Assembly: GCF_004327335.1 (NCBI RefSeq)
Contig: NZ_QJUO01000014.1
Span: 1-64,000 of the forward strand
Direction of reading: 5' to 3'
From: Stutzerimonas kirkiae
GTDB lineage: Bacteria > Pseudomonadota > Gammaproteobacteria > Pseudomonadales > Pseudomonadaceae
DNA: 64,000 bases
In this document: positions 1 through 10,299 of the stretch, in pieces
Numbering within the stretch: the first letter of the stretch is position 1
Layout of the letters: every line of letters starts with the position of its first letter
Made by a program: the position numbers and the translations under genes
The notes under the pieces: model-generated
Database searches by the model: none
The model's input: the letters and a program-made list of their open reading frames with translations, nothing else
Told to the model about the DNA's origin: nothing

Positions 1-431
1 CCCTGGACCCGCGGCAGCAGATAACCAACCCCCAGCAGTGCGCAGGCTCCAATAAGCAGGCCCATGCTGGCCAGGACTGCGGCGCCCCATACGCCATAGC
101 CCTGCTCGCCAGCGACATGCAGGGCAGGAATCAGCAGGGAAAATACCGTTGCGGCAAGCATGATGCCGCCGCCGAAGCCCAACAGCACATCGGACATGCG
201 TGTCGAGACATTGCGTATGAACAACACTGGCAGGGCACCCAGGGCGGTACCCAAAGCACACAACATACCCGCCCGGAAAGCTCGCCATATCTGTGGCTCT
301 ATGCTTTCCGGCACCAGGCTCGAGGCTTGTGCCAGTAGAATCAACGCCCCCCCAAGGACAAGTGAAAACCCCGCCAGGTAGCGGAACATCCGCACATTGG
401 AGGCTGTCAGGGTTTGCCACACCGTTCGCAT
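1..431 (-). CDS. ZIP family metal transporter, N-terminal part (3' end outside window)
   Basis: This is the first 143 residues of an inner-membrane protein; the gene runs off the left edge. Hydrophobic segments lie near residues 19-36, 54-73, 82-104 and 113-138. Residues 56-103 contain the GTALGALP and GFGGGIMLAAT blocks typical of the GufA/ZupT branch of ZIP transporters, which carry Zn, Mn or Fe(II). The start is the ATG at 431 with AGGAT about 12 nt upstream. In P. aeruginosa a ZIP gene follows the fagA-fumC-orfX-sodA operon (from memory). Here it has the same position and strand but lies 620 bp from sodA, so it may be transcribed separately. The substrate is not known. Confidence 0.8.
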   Translation of the reverse strand, partial: MRTVWQTLTASNVRMFRYLAGFSLVLGGALILLAQASSLVPESIEPQIWRAFRAGMLCALGTALGALPVLFIRNVSTRMSDVLLGFGGGIMLAATVFSLLIPALHVAGEQGYGVWGAAVLASMGLLIGACALLGVGYLLPRVQ

Positions 432-939
432 GAAATGTCTTTATCCTGGGTTGCCGATCACGAGGGCCTGTCAAACAGTGACACCACGCGGATGCGATAC
501 GACGAACACGACCAACCGCAGTTACGGGCCGTCGTATTTCCAACGACGGGGTCTGCTTCCGGCATCACAGAGGAACAGGGACGTTACGGACTTCGACAGC
601 AAGGTGAAACGAGGCGTTCTCTGCTCCGCTCAAGAACCTGCTCCAGATCCTGTACGAAAAATGCCTGCGCGTATCCATATCCTGCGCTGACAAATCGGCT
701 CGGCAGACCACTGGCGGCTAACGCACTTCAGTACGTGCCCGGAAGGGATGAGCGAAGCGAGTCATACTTTGGTGTAAATTCCGCTTCCTCACCGATTTGA
801 TTCGCTGACGCCCAGCTTTCGGCTGTTACTCCCGCGAGTCGTTGCGCCTGGCCTGAGCCGGGTGATGTTTCGTACAGAACCTGACTCTGCAATCCATCCA
901 TGACCCACTACATGTTGCCCCAACTGCGGCACCGCGCTT
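432..939. other. Intergenic region without a supportable gene
   Basis: About 500 bp between the ZIP gene and the palindromic repeat downstream of sodA. Short open frames cross it on the + strand, for example 414-800, but their composition does not resemble a Pseudomonas protein, none has a good ribosome site, and no domain is recognisable. It probably holds the promoter of the ZIP gene next to 431. I see no tRNA, terminator or insertion-sequence end. Confidence 0.5.
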
Positions 940-1033
940 CGACAAAGGCGCTGGAGTCTGGATGGCTGGACGAAAAAGCACGGACGGTTCCCCGCTTTTC
1001 GTTCAGCCTCCGGCGTTCCATCGCCCTTTTCGG
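940..1033. repeat. Dispersed palindromic element, copy 1
   Basis: Imperfect inverted repeat. The left arm has CGCTGGAGTCTGG then GGCTGGACGAAAA, and the right arm has TTTTCGTTCAGCCTCCGGCG, followed by CCCTTTTCGG. It lies 20 bp downstream of the sodA stop codon. It is one of eight related copies in the window, all between genes. Confidence 0.85.
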
Positions 1034-1052
1034 CTCTATCGTGAACTGGTTT

Positions 1053-1664
1053 TCAGGCAATGGCTTCGCGATAGCGCCTGGCCACTTCATCCCAGTCGAT
1101 GACGTTATAGAAGGCGCCGATGTATTCGGGACGACGATTCTGATAGCGCAGGTAGTAGGCGTGCTCCCAGACATCCAGTCCCAGTATCGGAGTATTGCCC
1201 TGCATGAGAGGGCTATCCTGGTTGGCGCTGCTCTCGACCACCAGGCGCTTCTGCGGTGTCACGCTCAGCCACGCCCAGCCACTGCCAAAACGTGTAAGAG
1301 CCGCCTTGGTGAAAGCCTCCTTGAATGCCTCGAAACCGCCGAGTTGCTTGTCGATGGCCTCGGCCAGCGCGCCACTCGGAACACCGCCGCCTGTCGGCGA
1401 CATGACGCGCCAGAACAGGCTGTGGTTGGCATGGCCACCGCCATGGTTGATGACCGCGCCACGCAACTCACCCGGCACTTCTGCCACCCGCGACAGCAAT
1501 TCTTCGACTGGCAGATCGGCCAGCGCACTACCCTCCAGGGCGGTGTTCAAACCATTGACGTAGGTCTGGTGGTGTTTGGTGTAATGGATTTCCATGGTCT
1601 GGGCATCGATATGCGGCTCCAGAGCATCATAGGCATAGGGCAAGGCAGGTAGAACGTAAGTCAT
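1053..1664 (-). CDS. sodA: Superoxide dismutase, Mn type
   Basis: Dismutes superoxide to hydrogen peroxide and oxygen in the cytoplasm. The 203-residue protein has the iron/manganese SOD fold. It begins [18 protein letters not shown], carries the metal ligand block [11 protein letters not shown], and near the C-terminus has [13 protein letters not shown] with the last two ligands. [10 protein letters not shown] and the QDSPL block are typical of the manganese form rather than SodB. The ATG at 1664 follows GAGGAATG and lies 13 nt after orfX, so it is the last gene of the fagA-fumC-orfX-sodA operon. In P. aeruginosa this operon is Fur-repressed, so the Mn enzyme and an iron-free fumarase replace iron enzymes under iron limitation. 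Confidence 0.95.
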   Translation of the reverse strand: MTYVLPALPYAYDALEPHIDAQTMEIHYTKHHQTYVNGLNTALEGSALADLPVEELLSRVAEVPGELRGAVINHGGGHANHSLFWRVMSPTGGGVPSGALAEAIDKQLGGFEAFKEAFTKAALTRFGSGWAWLSVTPQKRLVVESSANQDSPLMQGNTPILGLDVWEHAYYLRYQNRRPEYIGAFYNVIDWDEVARRYREAIA

Positions 1665-1677
1665 TTTCGATCATTCC

Positions 1678-2118
1678 TCAGTGTTGCTGTCGGCTGGCAG
1701 GTACGCCCGCCGGATTCTGTGGTGTGGAGGCTGCAAGCAGCAGTTCTCCGTCCGTGGCTCCATGCCCATGTTGCGCCATAAACTGCATCAGGGCCAGGTA
1801 GGTATGGTTGCTGTGCCGTAGCGCGGCCTCGCGCAATGCCACGCTGCTGCGGCCACTCTGGGCCGCATCGAGCAGGCGCTCATGGGCGTTGCGCAGGCAA
1901 CGACCAGCTTCCTGAACCTGGCCGAGCCGCAGATGCAGGTCGGCCAGGTTATGCAGGGAGACGACCAGCGCCGCCGCCGCTTGGTCGGCATCATGCCAGC
2001 GATCGAACAGCATCTGGGCCATGGCCAGTGCCTGCAGGTATCCCTCGCGGGCTTCGATCATCCGTCCAGCCTCGAAACAGCGGTTGGCACTTTCAATGGT
2101 CTTTTTCCAAAGTTCCAT
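1678..2118 (-). CDS. Conserved helical protein between fumC and sodA (orfX)
   Basis: A 146-residue, helix-rich soluble protein with alternating Ala/Leu and charged residues. It looks TPR-like over residues 1-100 (for example NRCFEAGRMIEAREGYLQAL and LHNLADLHLRLGQVQEA). No catalytic motif is visible. The start ATG at 2118 is preceded by AGGAGG. It lies 41 nt after fumC and 13 nt before sodA, the same slot as the conserved orfX of the P. aeruginosa iron-starvation operon. Function is unknown; a scaffold or chaperone role would fit the fold but is a guess. Confidence 0.85.
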   Translation of the reverse strand: MELWKKTIESANRCFEAGRMIEAREGYLQALAMAQMLFDRWHDADQAAAALVVSLHNLADLHLRLGQVQEAGRCLRNAHERLLDAAQSGRSSVALREAALRHSNHTYLALMQFMAQHGHGATDGELLLAASTPQNPAGVPASRQQH

Positions 2119-2159
2119 GTCGTCGCCTCCTGTACCCTCAACACGGGTAACGGTGCGTG

Positions 2160-3528
<1,369 letters not shown>

Positions 3529-3536
<8 letters not shown>

Positions 3537-3924
3537 AAGGGTTTCCTTCTGCCAGTTCAGCGGTTGAGAGGGAGGGTTGCAAGCGCAAGGTTGCCAGGCG
3601 GTTACGCAGGCGATTCAGTGTCTGGTGCTGTTCCCGTCGATCCGCCAGGCCTTGCAATATCTGCAGTGAGCGATACGACTGATCCAGGCAGATGGCGCGC
3701 CAGTGCCATGGCAGCGCCGGGTCGCAGGCGCTGTCGAGCAGCAGGTTCAGTGTGGTGGCGGCCATGCGCCAGGGTGCGATACGGCCATGCTCGACCAGTT
3801 GCAGGCCCTGGGCCCAATGCGCGTCCAGCAAGCGCGGCTCGTCGGGCAGGAGCGCACAGCGGATGCGGAAGCCCTGCCAGTACCAACAGTCCAGACAGGG
3901 CGCATTGCGAGAACGGAATGACAT
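3529..3924 (-). CDS. fagA: FagA-like protein, first gene of the Fur-associated operon
   Basis: A 131-residue protein rich in Trp, Cys, Leu and Arg (CLDCWYWQGFRIRC at residues 10-23). No known domain or enzyme motif is recognised. It is named by position and general resemblance to FagA (Fur-associated gene), which heads the same operon in P. aeruginosa. The start ATG at 3924 has GGAGGA 7 nt upstream. The first 30 residues hold four cysteines, which could bind metal, but this is not shown. A candidate Fur site lies 24 nt upstream of the start. Confidence 0.75.
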
Positions 3925-3947
3925 GGGACATCCTCCAGAAGCAGAAC

Positions 3948-3966
3948 GATATTAATTCGCATAAGC
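3948..3966 (-). promoter_or_regulatory. Candidate Fur box upstream of fagA-fumC-orfX-sodA
   Basis: The 19-mer GATATTAATTCGCATAAGC matches 12 of 19 positions of the Fur consensus GATAATGATAATCATTATC, counted by eye. It sits in an AT-rich stretch just upstream of fagA. Fur control of this operon is established in P. aeruginosa. Confidence 0.55.
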
Positions 3967-4166
3967 GATGAATAATCAACTACTTTTGTGGATTGCTCGC
4001 GCATTCAGTGACGAACTCGACATTCATCAGCCACCACGGTACAGGCTGCCAGTGTCGCGCCAACGATCAAATGCCGCGCCGGGGAACGGCGGCCTTGCGC
4101 AGGGTGCTCCCCAAAAGCCCCCGTGCACATACCGACATTCGAACTACTGGCAGGCCCTGCAAAGTG

Positions 4167-4258
4167 CCGAAAAGAGCGCGGGAACGCTGGAGACTGAACG
4201 AAAGAGCGGGGCCTCGGGTGTTTTTCGTCCAGCTTTCCGGCCCCCAGTAGCTCTATCG
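4167..4258. repeat. Dispersed palindromic element, copy 2
   Basis: A more diverged copy. The left arm has CCGAAAAGAGCG, GAACGCTGGAGACTGAACGAAAG; the right arm has TTTTTCGTCCAGCTTTCCGG and ends in CTCTATCG. It lies in the 429 bp gap between the rhlE-type gene 3' end and the fagA promoter. The rest of that gap, apart from the Fur-like site, shows nothing I can identify. Confidence 0.75.
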
Positions 4259-4353
4259 CGGCGCATTGCCCCTGGATAACGACATAGTTCGATCGCCCTG
4301 CCAGCACGCCTGGCATCGTTCACCCAAGTGCGTATGGCATCCCCATGACGGTT

Positions 4354-5676
4354 TCAAGCCGTGGGCTTCTTGCGTCGCAGCGGTGCCATGCCATCCTCGC
4401 TGACGACCTGCGAAGCTTGCGGTTTGCCGGCGTGAGGGCGCCTGGCTGCCGGTTTGGCTTTTTTGTCGGGGGTTTTCTTGTCGTCCTTTTTCTTCTTGCT
4501 GCCCGCCGCCTTGCCGGACGCCTTGAGGTTCTTCGGCCCCTGGTAGTTGCCTTTCAGGCCCTTGACCACCCTGCGCTCGAAACGCTGCTTGAGGTAGCGC
4601 TCGATACTGGACATCAGGTTCCAGTCATTGTGGCAGACCAGCGAAATCGCCAGCCCCTCGCCCCCCGCCCGGCCGGTACGGCCGATACGGTGGACGTATT
4701 CATCCCCCGAACGTGGCATATCGAAATTGACCACCAGGTCCAGCCCGTCGATATCCAGGCCACGCGCCGCCACGTCGGTGGCGACCAGCACCTTGACGCC
4801 GCCCTGTTTCAGGCGCTCGATGGCCAGCTTGCGCTCCTTCTGGTCTTTCTCGCCATGCAGGATGAAGGCTTTGACCTCGCTGGCGACCAGGCGGCCATAG
4901 AGACGATCGGCCTGGGCGCGAGTGTTGGTGAAGATCACGGCCTTCTGGTAAGGCTCGTTGGCCAGCAGCCAGTGCACCAGCCGCTCCTTGTGCGCGGGAT
5001 CATCGGCGGTGATGATCTGCTGCCGGACGCCTTCGCTCAGTTCGCTGACGAGGTTGAGCTTGAGGTGCAGCGGCTCTTTCAGCACCTGCGCGACCATATC
5101 GCGCAAACCTGCGCCGCCACTGGTGGCGGAGAACAGCAGGGTCTGGTGGCTATCGCCGCAGGCCGTCACCAGGCGCTGCACGTCTTCGGCGAAGCCCATA
5201 TCGAGCATGCGATCGGCTTCATCCAGCACCACCACTTCCACATCGCCGAGCACCAGGGTACCGGCATTCAGATGCTCGATCAGGCGCCCCGGCGTACCGA
5301 TGAGGATATCGGGCACCTTGCGCAGCATGGCGGCCTGCACCTTGAAGTCCTCGCCACCGGTGACGATGCCAGACTTGATGAAGGTGAACTGCGCGAAACG
5401 CTCGACTTCCTTGAGCGTCTGCTGCGCCAGCTCGCGGGTCGGCAGCAGGATCAGCGCCCGCACGTCGACACGCGGCTGGGCATCGCCGATCAGACGGTTG
5501 AGCAACGGCAGGACGAAGGCAGCGGTCTTGCCGCTGCCGGTCTGGGCGATCACGCGCAGATCGCGTCCCTCGATGGCGGGCGGAATGGCGGCGACCTGCA
5601 CCGGGGTCGGCTCGGTGAACCCGAGTTCGGCTACAGCCTTGAGCAGGCGCTCATGCAGGGCGAATTGGTCGAACAA
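4354..5676 (-). CDS. DEAD-box ATP-dependent RNA helicase (RhlE group)
   Basis: Unwinds or remodels RNA duplexes with ATP; likely roles are ribosome assembly or RNA decay. The 440-residue protein has a Q motif (TPVQ, residues 24-27), motif I AQTGSGKT (44-51), PTRELAQQ (79-86), TPGRLIEH (128-135), DEAD (152-155), SAT, ARGLDI and HRIGRTGRAG. A basic Lys/Arg/Ala tail from about residue 370 is a typical RNA-binding extension. The frame starts at a TTG (5676) with GAGG 9 nt upstream; there is no better ATG near the Q motif. The tail is RhlE-like, but which Pseudomonas paralogue it matches cannot be decided here. Confidence 0.92.
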   Translation of the reverse strand: MFDQFALHERLLKAVAELGFTEPTPVQVAAIPPAIEGRDLRVIAQTGSGKTAAFVLPLLNRLIGDAQPRVDVRALILLPTRELAQQTLKEVERFAQFTFIKSGIVTGGEDFKVQAAMLRKVPDILIGTPGRLIEHLNAGTLVLGDVEVVVLDEADRMLDMGFAEDVQRLVTACGDSHQTLLFSATSGGAGLRDMVAQVLKEPLHLKLNLVSELSEGVRQQIITADDPAHKERLVHWLLANEPYQKAVIFTNTRAQADRLYGRLVASEVKAFILHGEKDQKERKLAIERLKQGGVKVLVATDVAARGLDIDGLDLVVNFDMPRSGDEYVHRIGRTGRAGGEGLAISLVCHNDWNLMSSIERYLKQRFERRVVKGLKGNYQGPKNLKASGKAAGSKKKKDDKKTPDKKAKPAARRPHAGKPQASQVVSEDGMAPLRRKKPTA

Positions 5677-5799
5677 GGGCGAATACCTCGAGCAAGCTGG
5701 AAAGGCCGCATAGGTTACCCGGTCCTGTGCAAGAAAGCCGCCCCCATCTGTACGAGCCCAGGGCGATCACGCGATGCCACTGTTCACGGGCAGCGACTT

Positions 5800-5893
5800 C
5801 GATAAAAGCGCGGGAGGCTGGAAAGCTGGACGAAAAACACCGGCGGCCATGCTCTTTCGTCCAGCCTACAGCGTTCCAGCGCTCTTTCGGCCC
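5800..5893. repeat. Dispersed palindromic element, copy 3
   Basis: The left arm has CGATAAAAGCGCGGGAGGCTGG and GCTGGACGAAAAAC; the right arm has CTCTTTCGTCCAGCCTAC and CCAGCGCTCTTTCGG. It lies in the 361 bp gap between the divergent helicase and LysR genes, so it is not confined to gene ends. The remainder of the gap should hold both promoters; none is clear by eye. Confidence 0.85.
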
Positions 5894-6037
5894 TTTACCG
5901 TGCATAGCGCGATCACCCCGCGTACGGGCCAGGCCATGAGAACAGGCATAATGGCGCAGACCGCCATTCGACCCGGGCCCTGCCACCATCGGGGCAAATG
6001 GTCCGCATGCCCCCACTCGCAGAGGACTGGCCGACTC

Positions 6038-6931
6038 ATGAAAAACCCCCGCGTCACGCTGGAGCAATGGCGCACATTGCAGGCCGTCGTCGATCATGGT
6101 GGATTCGCCCAGGCCGCCGAAGGGCTGCACCGCTCGCAATCCTCGGTGAGCTATACCGTGGCGCGCATGCAGGAGCAACTTGGCGTTCCCCTGCTGCGCA
6201 TCGAGGGCCGCAAGGCGGTGCTGACCGATGCGGGCGAAGTCCTGCTGCGACGTTCGCGCCAACTGGTCAGCCAGGCTGGACAGTTGGAAGAGCTGGCGCA
6301 ACAGATGGAGCAGGGCTGGGAGGCCGAAGTCAGGCTCGTGGTGGACGCGGCCTACCCCAATGCCCTCCTGGTGCATACCCTCACCGAATTCATGCCGCGG
6401 AGCCGCGGCTGTCGCATACGCCTGCGCGAAGAGGTGCTGTCGGGTGTCGAAGAGGTGCTCAAGGATGGCAGCGCTGACCTGGCGGTGAGCGGCCTGAATA
6501 TCACCGGCTACCTGGGCAGCGAGCTCTGTGCCGTGGAGTTCATCGCCGTCGCCCGCCACGATCATCCACTGCATCGGTTGCAACGCAAGTTGAGCGTGCA
6601 GGACCTGCAGGGCCATATGCAGGTCGTGGTCCGGGATTCGGGGCAACGCCAGCCGCGTGATGCTGGCTGGCTGGGCGCGGAACAGCGCTGGACCGTCGGC
6701 AGCCTGGCGACTTCGGTGGCATTCGTCAGCAGCGGGCTGGGTTTCGCCTGGCTGCCCCGGCACATGATGGAAAGGGAACTGGAGGATGGAACCCTGAGGC
6801 CCCTGCCCTTGGTCCAAGGCAGTATTCGCCGGATCCTGTTCCATCTCTACACTAATCACGCCAAGCCCCTCGGACCAGCCACCCGGATACTGATGGAACT
6901 GTTCAGGACACCACCACCGCAAACGGCCTGA
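6038..6931 (+). CDS. LysR-type transcriptional regulator
   Basis: DNA-binding regulator of 297 residues. The N-terminal winged helix-turn-helix is visible at about residues 4-62 (TLEQWRTLQAVVDHGGFAQA, RSQSSVSYTVARMQEQLG). A periplasmic-binding-protein-like effector domain follows to the C-terminus. The ATG at 6038 places the HTH at the usual distance from the start and has AGAGGA upstream; the longer frame from 5774 reads through repeat DNA and is rejected. ppiA-like lies 42 nt downstream on the same strand. The effector and targets are unknown. Confidence 0.88.
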   Translation: MKNPRVTLEQWRTLQAVVDHGGFAQAAEGLHRSQSSVSYTVARMQEQLGVPLLRIEGRKAVLTDAGEVLLRRSRQLVSQAGQLEELAQQMEQGWEAEVRLVVDAAYPNALLVHTLTEFMPRSRGCRIRLREEVLSGVEEVLKDGSADLAVSGLNITGYLGSELCAVEFIAVARHDHPLHRLQRKLSVQDLQGHMQVVVRDSGQRQPRDAGWLGAEQRWTVGSLATSVAFVSSGLGFAWLPRHMMERELEDGTLRPLPLVQGSIRRILFHLYTNHAKPLGPATRILMELFRTPPPQTA

Positions 6932-6973
6932 ACAGGTTCCGCCCACGTCCCCCAAGATAAGGAAACACCAAAG

Positions 6974-7528
6974 ATGCTGAAACGCCTGACCCTCGCAGCC
7001 TGTTCCCTGCTATTCGCCAGCCATCTGCTGGCTGCGGACAATCCACGCGTCCTGCTCAGTACCAGCCTTGGCGAGATAGAACTCGAACTGGAAGCGGAGA
7101 AAGCCCCGATCAGCGTGAAGAACTTCCTCGACTACGTGGATAGCGGCTTTTACGACAACACGGTCTTTCACCGCATCATCCCGGGCTTCATGATCCAGGG
7201 CGGCGGCTTCACCGAAAGCCTGCAGGAAAAACCCACCCACGCCCCGATCAGCAACGAGGCGGACAACGGCCTGCACAACGTCCGCGGCACCCTGGCCATG
7301 GCGCGCACCCAGCGCGTCGACTCGGCAACCAGCCAGTTCTTCATCAATCACCGCGACAACGTCTTCATCGACCATGGCGTGCGCGACTTCGGCTACGCGG
7401 TATTCGGCCGGGTGGTCAGTGGCATGAACATCGTCGACCAGATCGCCCAGGTGCCCACCGGCAGGAAGGGCATGATGCAGAATGTGCCGCTGCAGCCGGT
7501 GACGATTCTCAAGGCGAGCAGGCTGTAG
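6974..7528 (+). CDS. ppiA: Periplasmic peptidyl-prolyl cis-trans isomerase (cyclophilin)
   Basis: Catalyses cis-trans isomerisation of Xaa-Pro bonds in exported proteins. A signal peptide is visible at residues 1-20 ([14 protein letters not shown], cleavage near AD). The cyclophilin domain follows, with [50 protein letters not shown] and [10 protein letters not shown] of FHRII, the QGG block and SQFFIN are the usual active-site elements. Length (184) is typical of PpiA. The ATG has AAGGAAA about 10 nt upstream. Confidence 0.93.
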   Translation: MLKRLTLAACSLLFASHLLAADNPRVLLSTSLGEIELELEAEKAPISVKNFLDYVDSGFYDNTVFHRIIPGFMIQGGGFTESLQEKPTHAPISNEADNGLHNVRGTLAMARTQRVDSATSQFFINHRDNVFIDHGVRDFGYAVFGRVVSGMNIVDQIAQVPTGRKGMMQNVPLQPVTILKASRL

Positions 7529-7559
7529 CAAGCGCCTTAGCGGGAAAGCAGCCTCCTGC

Positions 7560-8681
7560 TCAGGCGCTGCCCTGGCGATAAGGCAGTGCCTGTCGTGCCG
7601 CTTCGGCATAAGCCAACACTTCACGGCGTTCCTGTTGCAGGAACGCATCCACGGCAACGCGCAGTCCCGGGTGTTGCAGGTAGTGCCAGGAGCGCGTGAT
7701 CCGGGGCTCGAAACCCCGGATCAGTTTATGTTCGCCCTGGGCCCCGGCGTCGAAGAATTGCAGTTGCCCCGCGATCGCCTGTTCGATGCCCTGGTAGAAA
7801 CAGGTCTCGAAATGCAGCCGATCGAAGTCGCCAAGGCATCCCCAGTAGCGACCGTAGAGGCAGGCTTCGTCCTGCAGGCTGAATGCCATGGCCAGCGGGC
7901 GCCCGCCCCGGCAGGCGAATACCACACGGATAGCCTCCGGCATGCGCTCGGCCAGCAGGCTGAAGAAAGCACGTGTCAGGTAGGGCGAACGCCCGCGCAC
8001 ATGGTAGGTGTTGGCATAACAGGCGTAGACGAAGTCCCACTCGTCCTCGCTCAAGGCGCCTCCTGAGCGCCACTCGAACTCGATGCCCTGGGCCGCAACC
8101 TGGTCACGCTCCTTGCGCATCTGCTTGCGCTTGCGCGAGGTCAGGCCATCGAGGAAATCCTGGAAGTCGCGATAACCCCGGTTATGCCAGAGGTACTGGC
8201 AACCCAGGCGCGGCAGCCAGCCCGCGCGCCCCCCCAGCAAGGCATCGCTGTGTACATCGGTGAAGTTCACATGCAGGCCGGAAACGCCCAGCTCCGGCAG
8301 CCCGGCTTCAAGATGATCGAGCAGCGGCATCGCCTCCCCCAGCAGGCGCGGCCCCGAGACGGGTGTGAACGGCACCGCGCACAAGAACTTCGGGTAATAG
8401 TCGATGCCCGCGCGCCGGCAGGCATCCGCCCAGGCCCAGTCGAAGACATACTCGCCATGGGAGTGCAGCTTCAGGTACAACGGCATGGCCGCCAGCAGCG
8501 CGCCCTGTCCATCGCACAACAACCTATGCTGGACCTGCCAGCCACTGCCAATGCCGACACTGCCACTCTCCTCCAGCGCGCTCAGGAAGCCATGCCGCAG
8601 GAACGGTTGGGTAACGCCCGGCACGGCATCCCAGCTATGGGCGGGAATATCGGTGATTCGTGAAAGCGTGAGTATCGGCAT
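7560..8681 (-). CDS. FemAB-like / GNAT-type acyltransferase family protein (DUF482)
   Basis: A 373-residue cytoplasmic protein resembling the peptidogalycan biosynthesis or DUF482 family, which has a FemAB-like double GNAT fold. Family-like blocks are PFLRHGFLSALEESGSV near the N-terminus, GSGWQVQH, YVFDWAWADACRRAGIDYYP, SRKRKQMRKERDQ and EACLYGRYWGCL. The substrate is not known for the family. The chosen ATG (8681) starts MPILTLSRI, matching the expected family N-terminus; an upstream extension to 8819 has no domain support. The gene converges with ppiA, with 31 bp between them. A short inverted repeat AGCGCCT/AGGCGCT (7531-7568) straddles the join and could terminate both. Confidence 0.8.
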   Translation of the reverse strand: MPILTLSRITDIPAHSWDAVPGVTQPFLRHGFLSALEESGSVGIGSGWQVQHRLLCDGQGALLAAMPLYLKLHSHGEYVFDWAWADACRRAGIDYYPKFLCAVPFTPVSGPRLLGEAMPLLDHLEAGLPELGVSGLHVNFTDVHSDALLGGRAGWLPRLGCQYLWHNRGYRDFQDFLDGLTSRKRKQMRKERDQVAAQGIEFEWRSGGALSEDEWDFVYACYANTYHVRGRSPYLTRAFFSLLAERMPEAIRVVFACRGGRPLAMAFSLQDEACLYGRYWGCLGDFDRLHFETCFYQGIEQAIAGQLQFFDAGAQGEHKLIRGFEPRITRSWHYLQHPGLRVAVDAFLQQERREVLAYAEAARQALPYRQGSA

Positions 8682-8909
8682 GGACGACAGTCTGCCATGC
8701 CGCCACGGGATAAAGAATTTCCAGGAGCGATTTTCAATGCCACGGCGTAACTGCGCAGAAGATGGTGGGATCGAGTGGGAGGCGGGGTCACCCGCGACAC
8801 CCTTGCCTCCGGCTAACACTTCCCCTTGCCGGGTATGTAGAGGACTTTCACCTCCAAGCCGTCCAGCTCACCACCACAGTGAGCAGAACAGCGCCATGCC
8901 TGGCGCACC
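8682..8909. other. Intergenic region upstream of the DUF482 gene
   Basis: 228 bp between the DUF482 start and the flagellar terminator. It should contain the promoter of the leftward DUF482 gene. I see no gene, strong palindrome or recognisable operator. Confidence 0.4.
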
Positions 8910-8935
8910 AAAAAAAACCCCACCGAAGTGGGGTT
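8910..8935 (-). terminator. Rho-independent terminator closing the flagellar operon
   Basis: Read leftward this is AACCCCAC, loop TTCG, GTGGGGTT, then a run of eight T. The stem is a perfect 8 bp with a stable UUCG-type tetraloop. The nearest leftward gene upstream is flhB, about 210 bp away. Confidence 0.9.
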
Positions 8936-9147
8936 GAAATGGAGCGGAGCGGATGAAACGGCTTGCCTGGAACGCGTACGGGGCCTGTTATCCAGCCTGC
9001 CGCAGGAGTGGACTGCGCCTGGTCCCGGCCCGTCTTCACGGGTTCCGTATGCTGAGTGCAATTCTCGCGAAGGGTTATGTCAGCTCAGTGGAGCTTATGT
9101 AACAGTTTCATTGCAGGCGGACTCCCGGCGGATTTTCCGCAGCGACT
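8936..9147. other. Untranslated stretch between flhB and its terminator
   Basis: About 210 bp with no supportable open frame. In many pseudomonads flhA follows near flhB; nothing like the start of flhA is present here. Confidence 0.5.
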
Positions 9148-10278
9148 TCATTTGCGCAATTCCGGCGGGATCGGCAGGTCGTTCAGGGGATCGGGACGAC
9201 GCCCCTTGCCGCTGCGGTGCTGGCGCAGTTGATAGACATAGGCCAGTACCTGGGCGACCGCCAGGTACAGCCCGGCGGGAATTTCCTGGTCCAGTTCGGT
9301 CGAGTAGTAGACCGCCCGCGCCAGTGCCGGTGACTCCAGTATGGTCACCTGATGCTCCTGCGCCACTTCGCGGATCTTCAGCGCCAGGTGGTCGCCACCC
9401 TTGGCCAGCAACCTGGGCGCACCGCCGCCGCTGGCGTCGTATTTCAGCGCCACGGCGAAGTGCGTCGGGTTGGTGATGACCACGTCGGCCTCGGGCACCG
9501 CCTGCATCATGCGGCGCTCGGCGGCAGCACGCTGCAACTGGCGAATCTTCGATTTGACCTCGGGCTTGCCTTCGCTGTCCTTGTACTCGTCGCGCACTTC
9601 CTGCTTGGTCATCATCAGCTTTTTCTTGTTGTCCCAGAGCTGGAACGGGACATCCACCGCCGCGATCAGGATCAGCCCGCAGGCCATCCACAATGCACAC
9701 CAGCCGACCGTCTGCGCACTGTGAATGATGGCCAGGTCGAGCGGTTGCTTGGCGATCGACAGCAGGTCATCCATGTAGGCGTTGAGCACCAGCAAGGCCA
9801 CGGTCAGGATCACCAGGAACTTGCCCAGTGCCTTGAGCAATTCCACCAGGGCCTTGGCGGAAAACATCCGTTTCAAACCCGACAGGGGATTCATGCGGCT
9901 GAATTTCGGCGCCATGGCCTGAGCGGAAAACAGCCAGCCACCGAGCGATATCGGCCCGACGATGGAAACGATCAGCAGCACGACCAGCAGTGGCAGGGCG
10001 GCATTCAGGGCGATAATGCCGCTGTGCAGCAGCAACATGCTCATGGTGGCTTCATCCATCAACGCCTCGCGGCTCAGGTCGAAGCTATCGCGCATCATCG
10101 CCATCATGCTGTGCGCCAGACTGCCACCGGAAGCCAGCAGCCCGCCGATCCCGCCCAGGGTCACCGCCACCGTATTGAGCTCGCGGGAGCGCGCCAACTG
10201 GCCCTTCTCGCGGGACTCGCGCAGGCGTTTTTCCGTTGGTTGTTCGCTCTTGTCCGCCCCGCTCTCGCTTTCAGCCAT
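9148..10278 (-). CDS. flhB: Flagellar export apparatus protein FlhB
   Basis: Inner-membrane component of the flagellar type III export gate and its substrate-specificity switch. The 376-residue protein has a charged N-terminus (SGADKSEQPTEKRLRESREKGQ), four membrane segments between about residues 30 and 210, and a cytoplasmic domain with the autocleavage site NPTH (in VVITNPTHFAVALKYD). It is the last gene of the fliLMNOPQR-flhB unit, 21 nt after fliR. The cleavage motif is intact, so hook-to-filament switching with FliK should work normally. Confidence 0.97.
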   Translation of the reverse strand: MAESESGADKSEQPTEKRLRESREKGQLARSRELNTVAVTLGGIGGLLASGGSLAHSMMAMMRDSFDLSREALMDEATMSMLLLHSGIIALNAALPLLVVLLIVSIVGPISLGGWLFSAQAMAPKFSRMNPLSGLKRMFSAKALVELLKALGKFLVILTVALLVLNAYMDDLLSIAKQPLDLAIIHSAQTVGWCALWMACGLILIAAVDVPFQLWDNKKKLMMTKQEVRDEYKDSEGKPEVKSKIRQLQRAAAERRMMQAVPEADVVITNPTHFAVALKYDASGGGAPRLLAKGGDHLALKIREVAQEHQVTILESPALARAVYYSTELDQEIPAGLYLAVAQVLAYVYQLRQHRSGKGRRPDPLNDLPIPPELRK

Positions 10279-10299
10279 CTTGGCCCTCCCGTGCGCCCA

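Noticed and set aside
414..800. 128-residue open frame in the ZIP-sodA gap
   Set aside because: Composition and lack of any domain or ribosome site do not support a gene. A decayed gene is possible but cannot be shown.
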